In this document: piece after piece, positions 1-9,923 of the stretch
How the letters are laid out: each line of letters begins with the position of its first letter
Position numbering within the stretch: the stretch's first letter is position 1
NCBI RefSeq assembly: GCF_000716335.1
Contig: NZ_KL591007.1
Location: 435 to 64,434 of the forward strand
Origin: Streptomyces sp. NRRL S-118
GTDB taxonomy: Bacteria; Actinomycetota; Actinomycetes; Streptomycetales; Streptomycetaceae
Direction: 5' to 3'
Length of the DNA: 64,000 nucleotides
The notes under the pieces: model-generated
The model's database searches: none
What the model saw: only the letters and a program-made list of their open reading frames with translations
Told to the model about the DNA's origin: nothing
Program-made: the position numbers and the translations under genes

Positions 1-38
1 CGCTCGTGGAGCACGCGCTGATGGCACGACTCCGGTAG
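1..38 (+). CDS. 3' end of an unidentified gene (truncated by window edge)
   Basis: Only the last 11 codons and a TAG stop are inside the window (reading ...LVEHALMARLR). A strong hairpin follows at once, as expected for the end of a transcription unit. The residues are too few to identify a family. By remembered synteny with S. coelicolor, where conservon-type GTPase genes lie beyond accE, a CvnD-like GTPase is possible, but the sequence does not prove it. Confidence 0.4.
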   Translation, partial: LVEHALMARLR

Positions 39-55
39 GCGCTGCTCCTTCGCGC

Positions 56-91
56 AAGGCCCCGCACCACCTCCGGGTGGGCCGGGGCCTT
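56..91. terminator. Rho-independent-like hairpin after the left-edge gene
   Basis: Arms 56-64 (AAGGCCCCG) and 83-91 (CGGGGCCTT) are perfectly complementary, with further pairing inside the loop (CACC/GGTG). There is no U-tract, as is usual for Streptomyces terminators. It sits 18 bp after the stop of the partial plus-strand gene. Confidence 0.7.
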
Positions 92-171
92 CGCCGTACC
101 GCCGCACGCGGCCCCCACAGCCTCACAGGGCCACATGACCGGAAGCCCGCATGGTGAACGGCGGCATGGCG

Positions 172-206
172 AAGGGCCCCGCACTCGCTCGGAGTGCGGG
201 GCCCTT
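172..206. terminator. Terminator of the accB-accE operon
   Basis: There is a perfect 15-bp stem (172-186 with 192-206) and a 5-nt loop just downstream of accE on the minus strand. Together with the hairpin at 56-91 it separates two convergent transcription units. Confidence 0.8.
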
Positions 207-218
207 CGGACGGCGGGG

Positions 219-413
219 TCAGCCCTGCCAGCTGTGCGGGGCGCGGAACCCGGGCTGGCGTTCCAGGCGGCGCCAGCCGGCCGTGGAGCGGCTCCTGGCG
301 GCGGTCTCGGCGGGGCGGGAGCCCGCGCGGGCCATCAGGATGGCCGTGATGGCGGCCAGTTCCTCGGGGTCGGCGTGGCCCTTCTCGACGCGGAGGAGGG
401 ATGCGTTGGTCAC
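219..413 (-). CDS. accE: Acyl-CoA carboxylase epsilon subunit
   Basis: This 64-aa protein has the actinobacterial carboxylase epsilon pattern (ACC_epsilon family): an N-terminal LLRVEKGHADPEELAAI segment followed by a basic linker and a Trp-rich tail (GWRRLERQ...HSWQG). The epsilon subunit stabilises and stimulates the alpha-beta carboxylase complex in the cytoplasm. It starts 12 bp after accB and is clearly co-transcribed with it. The length is typical of the short AccE type rather than the longer PccE. Confidence 0.88.
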   Translation of the reverse strand: MTNASLLRVEKGHADPEELAAITAILMARAGSRPAETAARSRSTAGWRRLERQPGFRAPHSWQG

Positions 414-425
414 GTGGTGCTCCTC

Positions 426-2009
<1,584 letters not shown>

Positions 2010-2163
2010 GTACTGACCCTACGAAGCCGACCAAGAAAATCACGCCGTTGACTCCGTACAGTCTCCGGAGTCATCTCCTGTCAGCCTTGAACAGAACCAT
2101 TCGGCGGAGCGGCGAAACCACCATCGGGGGACCACTCCCCCTTGTGGGGGTCCGACAAGGCCC

Positions 2164-4533
2164 TCAACCGAGGGCCACCCGGCAGTGGTGGCCCGCGCCC
2201 GCCGTGCCCGGCGTGATGCGCAGCCGTAGCGTACGCCCGGTGGTGAGGACCTCGACAGTGGGGTCGTGACCGAGGACCCGGTGGACGGGGTGGTGCCAGG
2301 TGATCTCCAGGGGCTCGCCGGTGCGCGGAGGCTCGCTCGCGTGGAGGGTGGCGATGCGGGCCCGCCGGCGCAGCAGGACGCTCGCGGGCGAGGTGGCGGC
2401 GAGCGGCCCCGATCGGCCGGGCTCCCAGAAGTTCGCGGCGGTCAGACCCAGCGGGTGGACGGTGACGGCCTGGCGGGCGGATGTGTTGTCGTGGATCTCC
2501 AGCCAGCGGGGGTCGTGGGCGCGGGCGGCGACCGTCCGGCGGGCGGCCCCGGGCATCAGGACGTACACGTACGTGGCGTCGGCCGGGTCGGTGCCGTGGT
2601 CGAGCCAGAGGGTCTGGTAGCTGCGGGTGCGGCGTTCGGTGGTGGAGGTCGTGTTGATGTCGCGCCACGCACCGGTGCGGTCCTCGCGCAGGGTGCGCAG
2701 CGCCGCCGTACCGCCGGGGAGGATCCAGCCGCCGTGGCCTTCGAGGTGGGCCCAGTGCGAGCCGGTGGTGAAGGCGGGGCCGGCGGAGCCGCCGGCCGGG
2801 TCCCCGAGGCAGCGGTTGTCGACGATCGTCTCGACGGGGACGCCGTCGGTGGCGGTGATGCCCGCGCCGAGGCAGACGAGGGCGTCGGCGGCGCAGAACC
2901 AGGACTTGCGGGCCTGGAGCGTGGAGCCGAGGCCCCGCAGGTGCTGGCCGACGGCGGCGAACTCCCCGTCGGTGACGCCGCCGACCCACCGCACGCCGGG
3001 CTTGGGCTCGCCCCACTCGCCGCCGGCGCGGTCGGGCAGGCGCCGGGTGGAGACGGTGGTGCCGGGGAGCCGGTACCAGTCGACGGTGGGCCAGAACCAG
3101 TCGGTGTACTGGGCGTCGCCGCCCGGTCCGGCGCCGGGGCCCCACCAGGAGAGCATGCCGGCGCCGGTGTGCCAGCCGCGCGGGTTCTCGCCGTTGCCGC
3201 ACTCGTAGTACGCGATGCGGTCGGAGGCCATGGCGATGGAGGCGGCCCAGCCGGGGCGGCGGTGCACGGCCCGGTCCATGGAGGCGAAGAGGGTGTGGCC
3301 GACCGGTTCGGGGGCGGCGGGGACGGGTGAGGCGGCGACCGCGTGCAGCCGGGCGAGGTCGGCGACGCCGAACCGGCCGGCGGTCAGCACGGGGCTCACG
3401 GTGTCGCGCTCGATCCAGCCCTTCACCCGGGCGTGCCACCGCTCGCGCTCGGCGGGGCTCACCGCGTCGGCGAGCAGCGCGATGGCCGCGATGATGCCCT
3501 GCCCGTGGTAGTGGTCGCTGCGCAGGGTGCCGCGGACGTCGCTCCTGAGCAGGCCGCGGCTGATGGCCCGGCCGTTGACGCAGTCCATCATCAGGCCGTT
3601 GCGGAGGAGGGGGGCGTACGCCTTCTCGACCGAGTCGAGGACGATCCGGCGGGCCGGGTCGGTGACCGCCCAGGACGATCCGGTCAGCAGGGCGAAGAGC
3701 CGGCCGAGGCCGTCGAGCAGGACCTGTCCGTACGTGCCGGAGTAGGCGACCCAGGTGTGCTGGATGAAGCCGCCGTCGGCGTAGAGCCCGTCGCCCGAGG
3801 TGACGTACGGGAAGACGGGCGAGAGGGCGTCGCGGGCCAGCGCGATCTTGGCCGGGTGCCGGCCGAGGACGCCGCGCAGGGCGACGGAGCGGCACAGGTC
3901 GACGCGGTTGGCGCCGGTGGAGGTGCCGCTGTAGTCGCCGAGCACGCTGTCGGGGATGAAGTGGTCGACGGCCGCGCAGGCCGCCTCGGTCCGGGCGGGC
4001 CCGAGCTCCTCGTACAGGGTGGCGGTGATGTCCATGAGGAGGCGGGGGCTGCCGATCTGCCACTCCCACCAGTTGCCGTAGCGGGAGGTGGCGGGGTTGT
4101 AGACGCGCTCGGTGAGGTGGTCGAGGCCGCGCAGGACGTCGGCGAGGAGGTCGGGGTCGCCGGTACGGCCGGTGCCCTGCTGGGCGTACGCCTGGGTCAT
4201 GGTCCACAGGCGGTGGTAGCTCTGGGTGATGCCGGAGGGCGGGTCGAAGGCGTGGCCGGGCCACAGGGAGGTGGGGGTGGGGGCCATGGAGACGCGGAAG
4301 CGGGCGGCGAGGTCGCCGGTCTCGGCGAGGCGGGAGGCGTAGGGCTCGGCGGCGGGGTCGTAGCCGCTGCCGAGCTGGAGGTCGAGCCAGCGCAGGCGGA
4401 GCTTTTCGAACTCGTCGACGTCGTGGGGGTGCCGGTCGGCTCGGGCGGGTGGCGCCATGGCGATTCCGAGGGCTGTGGCGGAGGTGGCGGCGAGGAAGGT
4501 GCGACGGGACCAGTCGGACGCGTTCGGCTGCAC
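2164..4533 (-). CDS. Secreted polysaccharide lyase family 8 (hyaluronate/chondroitin/xanthan lyase type)
   Basis: This 789-aa protein is exported by Tat (SRRTF at residues 9-13, then an Ala-rich segment and a cleavage region near ARA-D). It has the PL8 layout: N-terminal alpha/alpha toroid, then beta-sandwich domains. The expected catalytic trio is visible with family spacing: Asn in TGANRVD (~209), His in GFIQHTW (~259), Tyr in YSGTYG (~268). PL8 enzymes cleave acidic glycans by beta-elimination; the substrate cannot be told from sequence alone. The GTG start at 4533 is preferred because GGGAGG lies just upstream and Tat motifs sit near the N-terminus; an in-frame start at 4611 would add 26 residues. 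A regulator gene lies divergently beyond a remnant paralogue. Confidence 0.88.
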   Translation of the reverse strand: MQPNASDWSRRTFLAATSATALGIAMAPPARADRHPHDVDEFEKLRLRWLDLQLGSGYDPAAEPYASRLAETGDLAARFRVSMAPTPTSLWPGHAFDPPSGITQSYHRLWTMTQAYAQQGTGRTGDPDLLADVLRGLDHLTERVYNPATSRYGNWWEWQIGSPRLLMDITATLYEELGPARTEAACAAVDHFIPDSVLGDYSGTSTGANRVDLCRSVALRGVLGRHPAKIALARDALSPVFPYVTSGDGLYADGGFIQHTWVAYSGTYGQVLLDGLGRLFALLTGSSWAVTDPARRIVLDSVEKAYAPLLRNGLMMDCVNGRAISRGLLRSDVRGTLRSDHYHGQGIIAAIALLADAVSPAERERWHARVKGWIERDTVSPVLTAGRFGVADLARLHAVAASPVPAAPEPVGHTLFASMDRAVHRRPGWAASIAMASDRIAYYECGNGENPRGWHTGAGMLSWWGPGAGPGGDAQYTDWFWPTVDWYRLPGTTVSTRRLPDRAGGEWGEPKPGVRWVGGVTDGEFAAVGQHLRGLGSTLQARKSWFCAADALVCLGAGITATDGVPVETIVDNRCLGDPAGGSAGPAFTTGSHWAHLEGHGGWILPGGTAALRTLREDRTGAWRDINTTSTTERRTRSYQTLWLDHGTDPADATYVYVLMPGAARRTVAARAHDPRWLEIHDNTSARQAVTVHPLGLTAANFWEPGRSGPLAATSPASVLLRRRARIATLHASEPPRTGEPLEITWHHPVHRVLGHDPTVEVLTTGRTLRLRITPGTAGAGHHCRVALG

Positions 4534-4618
4534 GGGGGCCTCCCGGGGAAGTGGTGCGGACCGGCCGGGCCGGTCCGGCGTGTCACTCACTCCGTTTAAT
4601 GCGCATGACAATCGCGGC

Positions 4619-4843
4619 TCATCCCAGTCGTACCACCGCCTGATGGACGGCGCCCAGTGTGCCGGGCGTGATCCGCAGCCGCAGCGCGGAGCCGGTCGAC
4701 AGCACCTGAACGGATGGATCGCCGGTCGAGGCGGACGCCGCTGCCCGGTGCCGTGTCAGGTCGATCGCGGCGCCGTCGCGGCGGGCCCTCGCGGTGGCGG
4801 CGAGGGCGGTGGCGATCCGCAGGAGGGCACGGCGGGAGGGCAT
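4619..4843 (-). pseudogene. Internally deleted remnant of a second PL8 lyase (74-codon mini-ORF)
   Basis: The last ~33 codons (DPSVQVLSTGSALRLRITPG...) match the C-terminus of the neighbouring PL8 lyase (DPTVEVLTTGRTLRLRITPG...) almost position by position. The first ~18 codons (MPSRRALLRIATALAATARA) look like a twin-arginine or Sec signal start. Everything between, about 700 codons in an intact lyase, is missing, yet the frame is kept. A good ribosome site (GGAGG, 9 nt before the ATG) survives. The simplest reading is a tandem paralogue that lost its catalytic core by deletion. A translated signal-plus-tail peptide is possible but would have no lyase activity. The rest of 4534-4988 is divergent promoter sequence. 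Confidence 0.75.
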
Positions 4844-4918
4844 GCGGGGGGAACCTCCGGGGAACGGGGTGCGTCGTTGAACCGAGAACCACCACCGGGG
4901 GCGGTTTTCCTCACGCGT

Positions 4919-4953
4919 ACGAACAAGTGGTCAACGAACCGCACGAAACGTTC
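4919..4953. promoter_or_regulatory. Candidate operator cluster for the DeoR/LacI hybrid regulator
   Basis: Between the lyase remnant and the divergent regulator there are three ACGAA[C/A] elements (4919, 4934, 4943). The last runs into GAAACGTTC, an imperfect palindrome. Repeated GAA/TTC elements are common in DeoR-family operators. This is pattern recognition only. Confidence 0.35.
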
Positions 4954-4988
4954 AGAGACGCTCGACGGGATGGGAGCCGGAGCTGCAC

Positions 4989-6020
4989 ATGCACGCCGAA
5001 GAGAGGCACCAGGCGATACTCCGCAGGCTGCGGGAGCGCGGCTCGCTGCGCGTCACCGACTTCGCGCACGAGGTGCGGGTCTCCCCGGTGACGATCCGCC
5101 GGGACGTGGAGCAGCTCGCGGAGCGGGGCCTCCTCGCCCGGGTCCACGGGGGCGCGGTGCTGTCCGGGGCGGACGCGGCGGCGGCCCCGCACGAGGAGCT
5201 GGTGTTCGGTCTCCTCGTACCGGCGGCCGACCACTACTACCCCGAGGTGATCAAGGGCGCGCGGGAGGCGGCCGCCGAGCGCGGCGTACGGCTGGTGCTC
5301 GGCATCTCCCAGTACAGCCGGGAGCAGGAGCGGACGCAGCTGCGGCGGATGCTCGCGGACGGGGTCGACGGCCTGCTGATCACCCCCTGCGGCAGCCTGG
5401 ACGAGACGGAACTCCCCGTCCCGTACGTCCTGGTGGAGCGCCGCCCCGCGGACGACCTGTCGCGGGCGGAACACGTCGCCACGGACCACGCCTACGGCGC
5501 GGGGCTCGCCGTCCGGCACCTCGCCGGACCGGCCGGGCGGCGGCGCGTCGGCCTGGTGGTGCGGGACGACGGCCCGCACGCCGCGGCGGTGCGGGACGGC
5601 TACCACCGCGGCCTCGCGGCGGCCGGCCTGACCGCACCCGACGGGGGCGTCCTGCACCTGGCGCCGCCCGCCGACGAGGACGCCGGGCGCGAGGGGCAGC
5701 TCGCCGCGTTCACGGAGGCGGTGACCGGCGGGGCACTGGACGGCGTCCTGGTCCACAACGACCACGACGCGCTCGTCCTGCTGCAGCGGCTGCGGGCGCA
5801 CGGCGTGGACGTGCCCGGCGACCTCGCCGTCGTCGCGTACGACGACGAGGTCGCCGCGCTCGCGGACATCCCGCTCACCGCGGTGGCCCCGCCGAAGCAC
5901 GCCATGGGCGCGGCGGCCGTCGGCCTCCTGACCCGCCGCGTGTCGGACCCGGCCGCCCCCCGCCACCGCCTGACGCTCCTGCCCGAGCTGCATGTGCGCG
6001 CGTCGACGGGTGTGGACTAG
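4989..6020 (+). CDS. DeoR-type HTH / LacI-type sensor hybrid transcriptional regulator
   Basis: This 343-aa protein has a DeoR winged helix at residues ~3-58 (EERHQAILRRLRERGSLRV, then SPVTIRRDVEQLAERGLL) joined to a LacI/RbsB-like periplasmic-binding-protein sensor at ~70-340 (LVPAADHYYPEVIKGAREAA; VHNDHDALVLLQRLRAHGV; AVVAYDDE). DeoR proteins normally carry a DeoRC sugar-phosphate domain, so this sensor points to free sugar or oligosaccharide binding. The gene is divergent from the PL8 genes and upstream of the glucanase remnants, and is the likely local repressor of the glycan locus. The ATG at 4989 puts the HTH at the N-terminus. Confidence 0.85.
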   Translation: MHAEERHQAILRRLRERGSLRVTDFAHEVRVSPVTIRRDVEQLAERGLLARVHGGAVLSGADAAAAPHEELVFGLLVPAADHYYPEVIKGAREAAAERGVRLVLGISQYSREQERTQLRRMLADGVDGLLITPCGSLDETELPVPYVLVERRPADDLSRAEHVATDHAYGAGLAVRHLAGPAGRRRVGLVVRDDGPHAAAVRDGYHRGLAAAGLTAPDGGVLHLAPPADEDAGREGQLAAFTEAVTGGALDGVLVHNDHDALVLLQRLRAHGVDVPGDLAVVAYDDEVAALADIPLTAVAPPKHAMGAAAVGLLTRRVSDPAAPRHRLTLLPELHVRASTGVD

Positions 6021-6054
6021 TCCGGTGCCGGTGCCGGGCACGCGCTCGGCCCCC

Positions 6055-6400
6055 GCAGCGGCAGCGCGCGTCGCCCCGGTCCGCGTGGTCGTTGCCGTTG
6101 CCGTCACCGGCGTCCGGGACGGCGAGGTCGGCGTACGACGCGCGCCGTGAGGTCCGCCGCCGGGGGGTGCGCGGCGTCCGTCGCCGCCAGGACCGGTGAG
6201 GCCGCCTTCCCGGTGCCGTCCGCCGGGACGCGGAAGCGGATCGTGCCGCGCGTGAGTTGCTCGTCCTCGACCCCCGCCCCGGCGGTGAAGGACGTGCACC
6301 GCCGACCGGCCAGGAGCGGACGGTCACCGGGGCGCGGGTGCCCAGGCCCTCGGCGTGGACCACGCCCCGATCCGCAGCGCCCGCCGGTCCGGCGCTCCCC
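6055..6400 (-). pseudogene. Frameshifted NPCBM-type carbohydrate-binding domain remnant
   Basis: Reading the minus strand in pieces recovers one NPCBM domain (PF08305-like). An ALRIG strand (~6380) is followed by VHAEGLGTRAPVTVRSWPVG (~6359-6300). After a frame change comes CTSFTAGAGVEDEQLTRG and TIRFRVPADGTGKAA (~6296-6190). After another change comes SYADLAVPDAGDGNGNDHAD (~6140-6080). These are the usual NPCBM motifs (HAKGLGTHAPS, FTA..GVDDE, DAGDG...DHADW) in order. At least two frameshifts and the loss of everything upstream mark it as the C-terminal relic of a secreted glycoside hydrolase. The remaining 6400-6553 is the promoter region of the next gene. Confidence 0.7.
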
Positions 6401-6456
6401 GCCCGTGCACCCAACTCCCGCCGACACACGCCAACTTGTGAAGACATACGAAATGC

Positions 6457-6468
6457 GAGAGCGCTCTC
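6457..6468. promoter_or_regulatory. LacI-family operator upstream of the GH64 glucanase
   Basis: A perfect 12-bp palindrome GAGAGCGCTCTC lies 86 bp before the glucanase start. Its core (GAGCGCTC) is that of known Streptomyces glycan operators such as the CebR box. It is probably a repressor site; the cognate LacI protein is not obvious in this window. Confidence 0.6.
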
Positions 6469-6553
6469 AGCCACATGTCTTGACGCGTCATCCGGGCGCC
6501 ACGAGAGTGTGAGCCACCTCCCACCACTCCCGACCCCCACAAGGAGTGCCCCC

Positions 6554-7786
6554 ATGACCATCCGCCCCTCCGGCCGCATGACCCGCCGCGGCTTCCTCGC
6601 GGGCACCGCGGCCGCCGCCGCCACCGCCGCGCTGACCTCCCGCACCTCCGCCTCCGCGGCCCCCGCCACCTGCGAACTGGCGCTGGTGAACCGTTCCTTG
6701 CCGGGCACGGTCCACGCGTACGTCACCGGTCACGAGCAGGGCACCGGCCGCTGGGTGCTGCTGCGCCCGGGCGGCGGCGTCTACCGCCCCGAGTCCCCCG
6801 CCCGCCCGCTGACCCCGCTGCCCGTCGACTGCGCCATCCCGTTGCGCCCGGCCGGCGCGGGCCCGGTCGTCCTGACGCTGCCGCAGATGTTCGGCGCCCG
6901 CGTCTACTTCGTCCGCAACACCAAGCTGGACTTCTTCCTCAACCCCGGCCCCGCCCTGGTCGAACCCGCCTTCGCGACGCCCGCGGACCCCAACTACGGC
7001 CGTGTGTGGTCCTTCGCCGAGTTCACGTTCAACCCCTTCCAGTTGTACGCCAACATCAGTTACGTCGACCTCGTGACGGCCCTGCCCATCGGCATCACGC
7101 TCACCGGCGACGCGACGCACACCGTCGCCCCGCTCCCCGCAGGAGCACTCCAGCGGATAGCGGACGGGCTGGTGGCGCAGGCCGCGCGGGACGGCCAGCC
7201 GTGGGACAAGCTGGTGATCCGCTCCTCCGGCGGCTCGGTGCTCCGGGTGATCTCGCCGCAGAACCTCATGGCCCCCTACTTCGACCGTCCCGACCAGATG
7301 CCGTTCCGCAACGCTCTCACCGGCTACATCGACCGCGTCTGGCAGAAGTACCGCACCACCGACCTGCGCATCGACCTCCAGGGCGGGCGCGGTGTCCGGG
7401 TCGGCCGGGTCAACGGCGACGTCCTGACCTTCACCGGCGGCCACAGCTTCACCAAGCCGAGCTCCCGGGACGTGTTCACCTGCAACCACGGTCCCTTCGC
7501 CAACAACCCCGCGGACTCCGACGACCGCAAGGCCCTGCTGGCCCGGCTGGCGGCGGGCTTCAACCGCACCACGCTGCTCACCCACCCCGACCAGCCCAAC
7601 GGTCCGGCACCCACCGACTACTACCGCGACCCGTCGACGAACCACTGGGCGCGGGTGGTCCACGCCAACACCCCGATCGGCTACGCCTTCCCGTACGACG
7701 ACGTCCGCCCGGACGGGCGCCCGGACGTCTCGGGCGCGGCCCACGACCCGAACCCGCGCCGCTTCACCGTCTCCGTCGGATCCTAG
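6554..7786 (+). CDS. Secreted GH64 endo-beta-1,3-glucanase
   Basis: This 410-aa protein carries a Tat signal (MTRRGFLAG followed by an Ala-rich stretch ending near ASA-AP). The mature part matches glycoside hydrolase family 64, laminaripentaose-producing beta-1,3-glucanases. Family catalytic acids are visible with the right 16-residue spacing: Glu in FAEFTFN and Asp in SYVDLV. It would degrade fungal or plant beta-1,3-glucan outside the cell. The start at 6554 follows AAGGAG (6541). It has no C-terminal binding module, and the nearest NPCBM relic is upstream on the other strand. A strong terminator follows. Confidence 0.9.
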   Translation: MTIRPSGRMTRRGFLAGTAAAAATAALTSRTSASAAPATCELALVNRSLPGTVHAYVTGHEQGTGRWVLLRPGGGVYRPESPARPLTPLPVDCAIPLRPAGAGPVVLTLPQMFGARVYFVRNTKLDFFLNPGPALVEPAFATPADPNYGRVWSFAEFTFNPFQLYANISYVDLVTALPIGITLTGDATHTVAPLPAGALQRIADGLVAQAARDGQPWDKLVIRSSGGSVLRVISPQNLMAPYFDRPDQMPFRNALTGYIDRVWQKYRTTDLRIDLQGGRGVRVGRVNGDVLTFTGGHSFTKPSSRDVFTCNHGPFANNPADSDDRKALLARLAAGFNRTTLLTHPDQPNGPAPTDYYRDPSTNHWARVVHANTPIGYAFPYDDVRPDGRPDVSGAAHDPNPRRFTVSVGS

Positions 7787-7865
7787 GGAACGTCCGGGGG
7801 CGTCGAGCCCGGCGCAACGTGCGAGGCCGCGCCCTTGCCCACCGCGAAGGGCGGCGACGCCGAAG

Positions 7866-7907
7866 GCCGGCCCTCCGAGGATGGACCAGGGGTCCCGGAG
7901 GGCCGGC
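7866..7907. terminator. Terminator of the glucanase gene
   Basis: Arms 7866-7877 (GCCGGCCCTCCG) and 7896-7907 are perfectly complementary around an 18-nt loop, 80 bp after the glucanase stop. Confidence 0.75.
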
Positions 7908-8010
7908 ATCCGGGCTCGCCGCCCCACGCTCACGCAGGGGTCCAGGTGCGTCGCGACGCACCCCAGCGGGCGCTCGGCGGCTGCGGGCCGGCGGAGACGC
8001 TCAGCCCCCC

Positions 8011-8050
8011 ATCACCACCGACGGGCCGGCATCACCGCCGACGGGCCGGC
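8011..8050. repeat. Two-copy 20-bp tandem repeat
   Basis: ATCACCACCGACGGGCCGGC is followed directly by a copy with one substitution. It lies in the 7908-8142 gap between convergent genes, where no other feature was recognised. Confidence 0.8.
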
Positions 8051-8142
8051 AGAGGTGCAGCCCGGCGATCGCGACCGCCCACCCGCAGGCGATGCGCCCC
8101 CATAGCGTGGGCGGTTCCGCGCCGGTTTCCCCGCTGCCCGCT

Positions 8143-8499
8143 TCACCGCCGGCCCCCACGGGCATCGCGCCCGTCAGCGCGCGGGCCGTCCGCTTCCCGT
8201 GGCACCACGATGAACGCGGTACCCCTGGTGAGGTCGATGCGGGAGCAGGGCGGCGCACCGTCGCTCTCGTCGTCCCGCCGCAGCAGCTCCACCCTCCGCT
8301 GCTCCATCTCCACCGACTTGTTTCCGTTCACGACCGCCGTGAACTCATCGAAGGCGATGGCCGACAACGACCGTCCCGTGCGCCTGCGCAGCCACGGAAT
8401 CAGGCCCAGCCCCGTGAACCATCGCCACACGCTCTCCACGAAGCCGAACAGGGCCAGGAGACACACGAACGCCGGGAATGACATGGCCCACGTCGCCAC
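8143..8499 (-). CDS. DUF6191-like membrane-anchored protein
   Basis: This 118-aa protein has an N-terminal hydrophobic segment (MSFPAFVCLLALFGFVESVW). It continues with a cytoplasmic part that aligns with the small DUF6191 family: FDEFTAVVNGNKSVEMEQRRVELLRRDD, then RIDLTRGTAFIVVP. The paralogue at 49726 shows the same pattern (EELFAPGRKHTRDEERRLAL; PIDLTSGRVTIRV). Function is unknown. A GTG start at 8499 is chosen because purine-rich GGTGGGG precedes it; ATG at 8484 is the alternative. Confidence 0.65.
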   Translation of the reverse strand: MATWAMSFPAFVCLLALFGFVESVWRWFTGLGLIPWLRRRTGRSLSAIAFDEFTAVVNGNKSVEMEQRRVELLRRDDESDGAPPCSRIDLTRGTAFIVVPREADGPRADGRDARGGRR

Positions 8500-8754
8500 A
8501 GCTGTTCCCCACCCTCCTCGGATTCCGTCGGCGTGATTCCGTGGGCGAGCGCTCCGCCCGGAACCGCACAGGGTGCTCGATCCGCGGCGGCGAGGGACCC
8601 GTACCACTGATCACCATGGGCTCACTGTGCCGGGTCCGCGGCCTCCGGGGATCGGACCAGCGCATGATCCGCTTCCGCCGTGCGGCGGAGGCAGAGCCCA
8701 CGGGAGACCGGCCCCACGGAGGAGTACGGAGCCGGGACGCGGTCGCGTGCCGGA

Positions 8755-9909
8755 TCAGCGCAGCCGTGGGGGAACCCAGGCGTGGTGCCGAAGGATCAGC
8801 TGCGTCGAGGCGCGGGAGGGTGTCAGGCGCATCGCCGTGTTCCTCAGGGCGACGGCCAGCGGGTGGGAGAGCTGCTGGCCCATCCGCCCGGCCTGCCGGG
8901 CGGCCCGTGCCACCGCCTGGGAGCGTGGCCGGCGCTCGGCGTCGTAGCGGGCGAGCGCGGCCGCGACGGTGGACTCGGTGGAGAGGGCGGCGGCCAGGGT
9001 GACCGCGTCCTCCAGCGCCTGGCAGGCGCCCTGTCCGAGGTAGGGCGTCATCGCGTGGGCCGCGTCACCGAGCAGCGCGATGCGGCCGACCGCGAACGAC
9101 GGCAGCGGGGTGCGGAGTTCGCCGACGTCGTGGTGGAGTACGGCGGCGGGCCGCGTCGCGTCGAGCAGCGCGGGGATCGGCTCGTGCCAGGTGCCGAACC
9201 GCCGGCGCAGTTCGGACAGCGGGTCGGCGAACCGCGTCCCCGCGGGGAGGCCGAGGACGGCGTGCCACTCGGCCCGCCCGTCGTCGAAGGCGATGTGCCC
9301 GAACTCGGCCCCGTGGCCCCAGGTCAGTTCGAAGTCGGTGTCCAGGTCGACCGCCTGCTCCGTGATGGCGCGCAGTACCGCCGAGCCGCTGTGGACCGGG
9401 CCGGGGTGGGCCGGGAAGAGACTGCCGCGCACCGTGCTGCCGATGCCGTCGGCTGCCACCACCAGATCGGCGTCCAGGACGGTGGCGCCGCAGTCGACCC
9501 GCACCGTCCCGGGGCCGGCCTGCTCGACCGTCGCCTCCGAGCCGATCAGCAGTGCCTCGGCGGGCAGGGCGGCGCGCAGCAGCCGGTGGAGGACGGAGCG
9601 GGGGATGCCCATGATCGGCGTACCGACCGCCCGCTCCAGCACCGCGCCGTCCATACGGGCCAGCCAACCGCCCCGCGGAGTGCGGGTGCCACCGCTGTAC
9701 TGGCCTCGCGAGGCGTCCCGGACCGCCTCGCCGACGCCGAGTTCGTCCAGTGCGCGCAGGCCGTTGGCGGCCAGGGAGATGCCCGCCCCGGCGTCCTCGG
9801 GCCAGGACGCGCGCTCGACGACCCTCACGTCCCATCCGATGCGGCGCAGGCCGATCGCGGCGGCCAGCCCCCCGATGCCCCCTCCGACCACCACTGCCGT
9901 GCCGCCCAT
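8755..9909 (-). CDS. FAD-dependent monooxygenase (PHBH-type)
   Basis: This 384-aa flavoprotein hydroxylase has an N-terminal Rossmann motif VVVGGGIGGLAAAIGL, a central D[AG]DLVVAADGIGSTVR stretch and the GRIALLGDAAHAMTPYLGQG motif (~residues 270-290), as in salicylate/3-hydroxybenzoate-type hydroxylases. It would oxidise an aromatic or polyketide-like substrate with NAD(P)H and O2; the substrate cannot be assigned. The gene is divergent from a TetR gene with two shared palindromes between them, so it is almost certainly that regulator's target, as in antibiotic- or xenobiotic-responsive pairs. Confidence 0.88.
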   Translation of the reverse strand: MGGTAVVVGGGIGGLAAAIGLRRIGWDVRVVERASWPEDAGAGISLAANGLRALDELGVGEAVRDASRGQYSGGTRTPRGGWLARMDGAVLERAVGTPIMGIPRSVLHRLLRAALPAEALLIGSEATVEQAGPGTVRVDCGATVLDADLVVAADGIGSTVRGSLFPAHPGPVHSGSAVLRAITEQAVDLDTDFELTWGHGAEFGHIAFDDGRAEWHAVLGLPAGTRFADPLSELRRRFGTWHEPIPALLDATRPAAVLHHDVGELRTPLPSFAVGRIALLGDAAHAMTPYLGQGACQALEDAVTLAAALSTESTVAAALARYDAERRPRSQAVARAARQAGRMGQQLSHPLAVALRNTAMRLTPSRASTQLILRHHAWVPPRLR

Positions 9910-9923
9910 GCCGCACCCCCACC

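Noticed and set aside
2081..4264. Minus-strand frame of 727 codons over the PL8 lyase in another phase
   Set aside because: It is Arg/Pro-rich noise in a shifted frame of a well-supported gene.
8011..8050. Short tandem repeats here and at 30065 and 31281 as CRISPR-like arrays
   Set aside because: Repeats are contiguous or only two copies, with no regular unique spacers and no cas genes.
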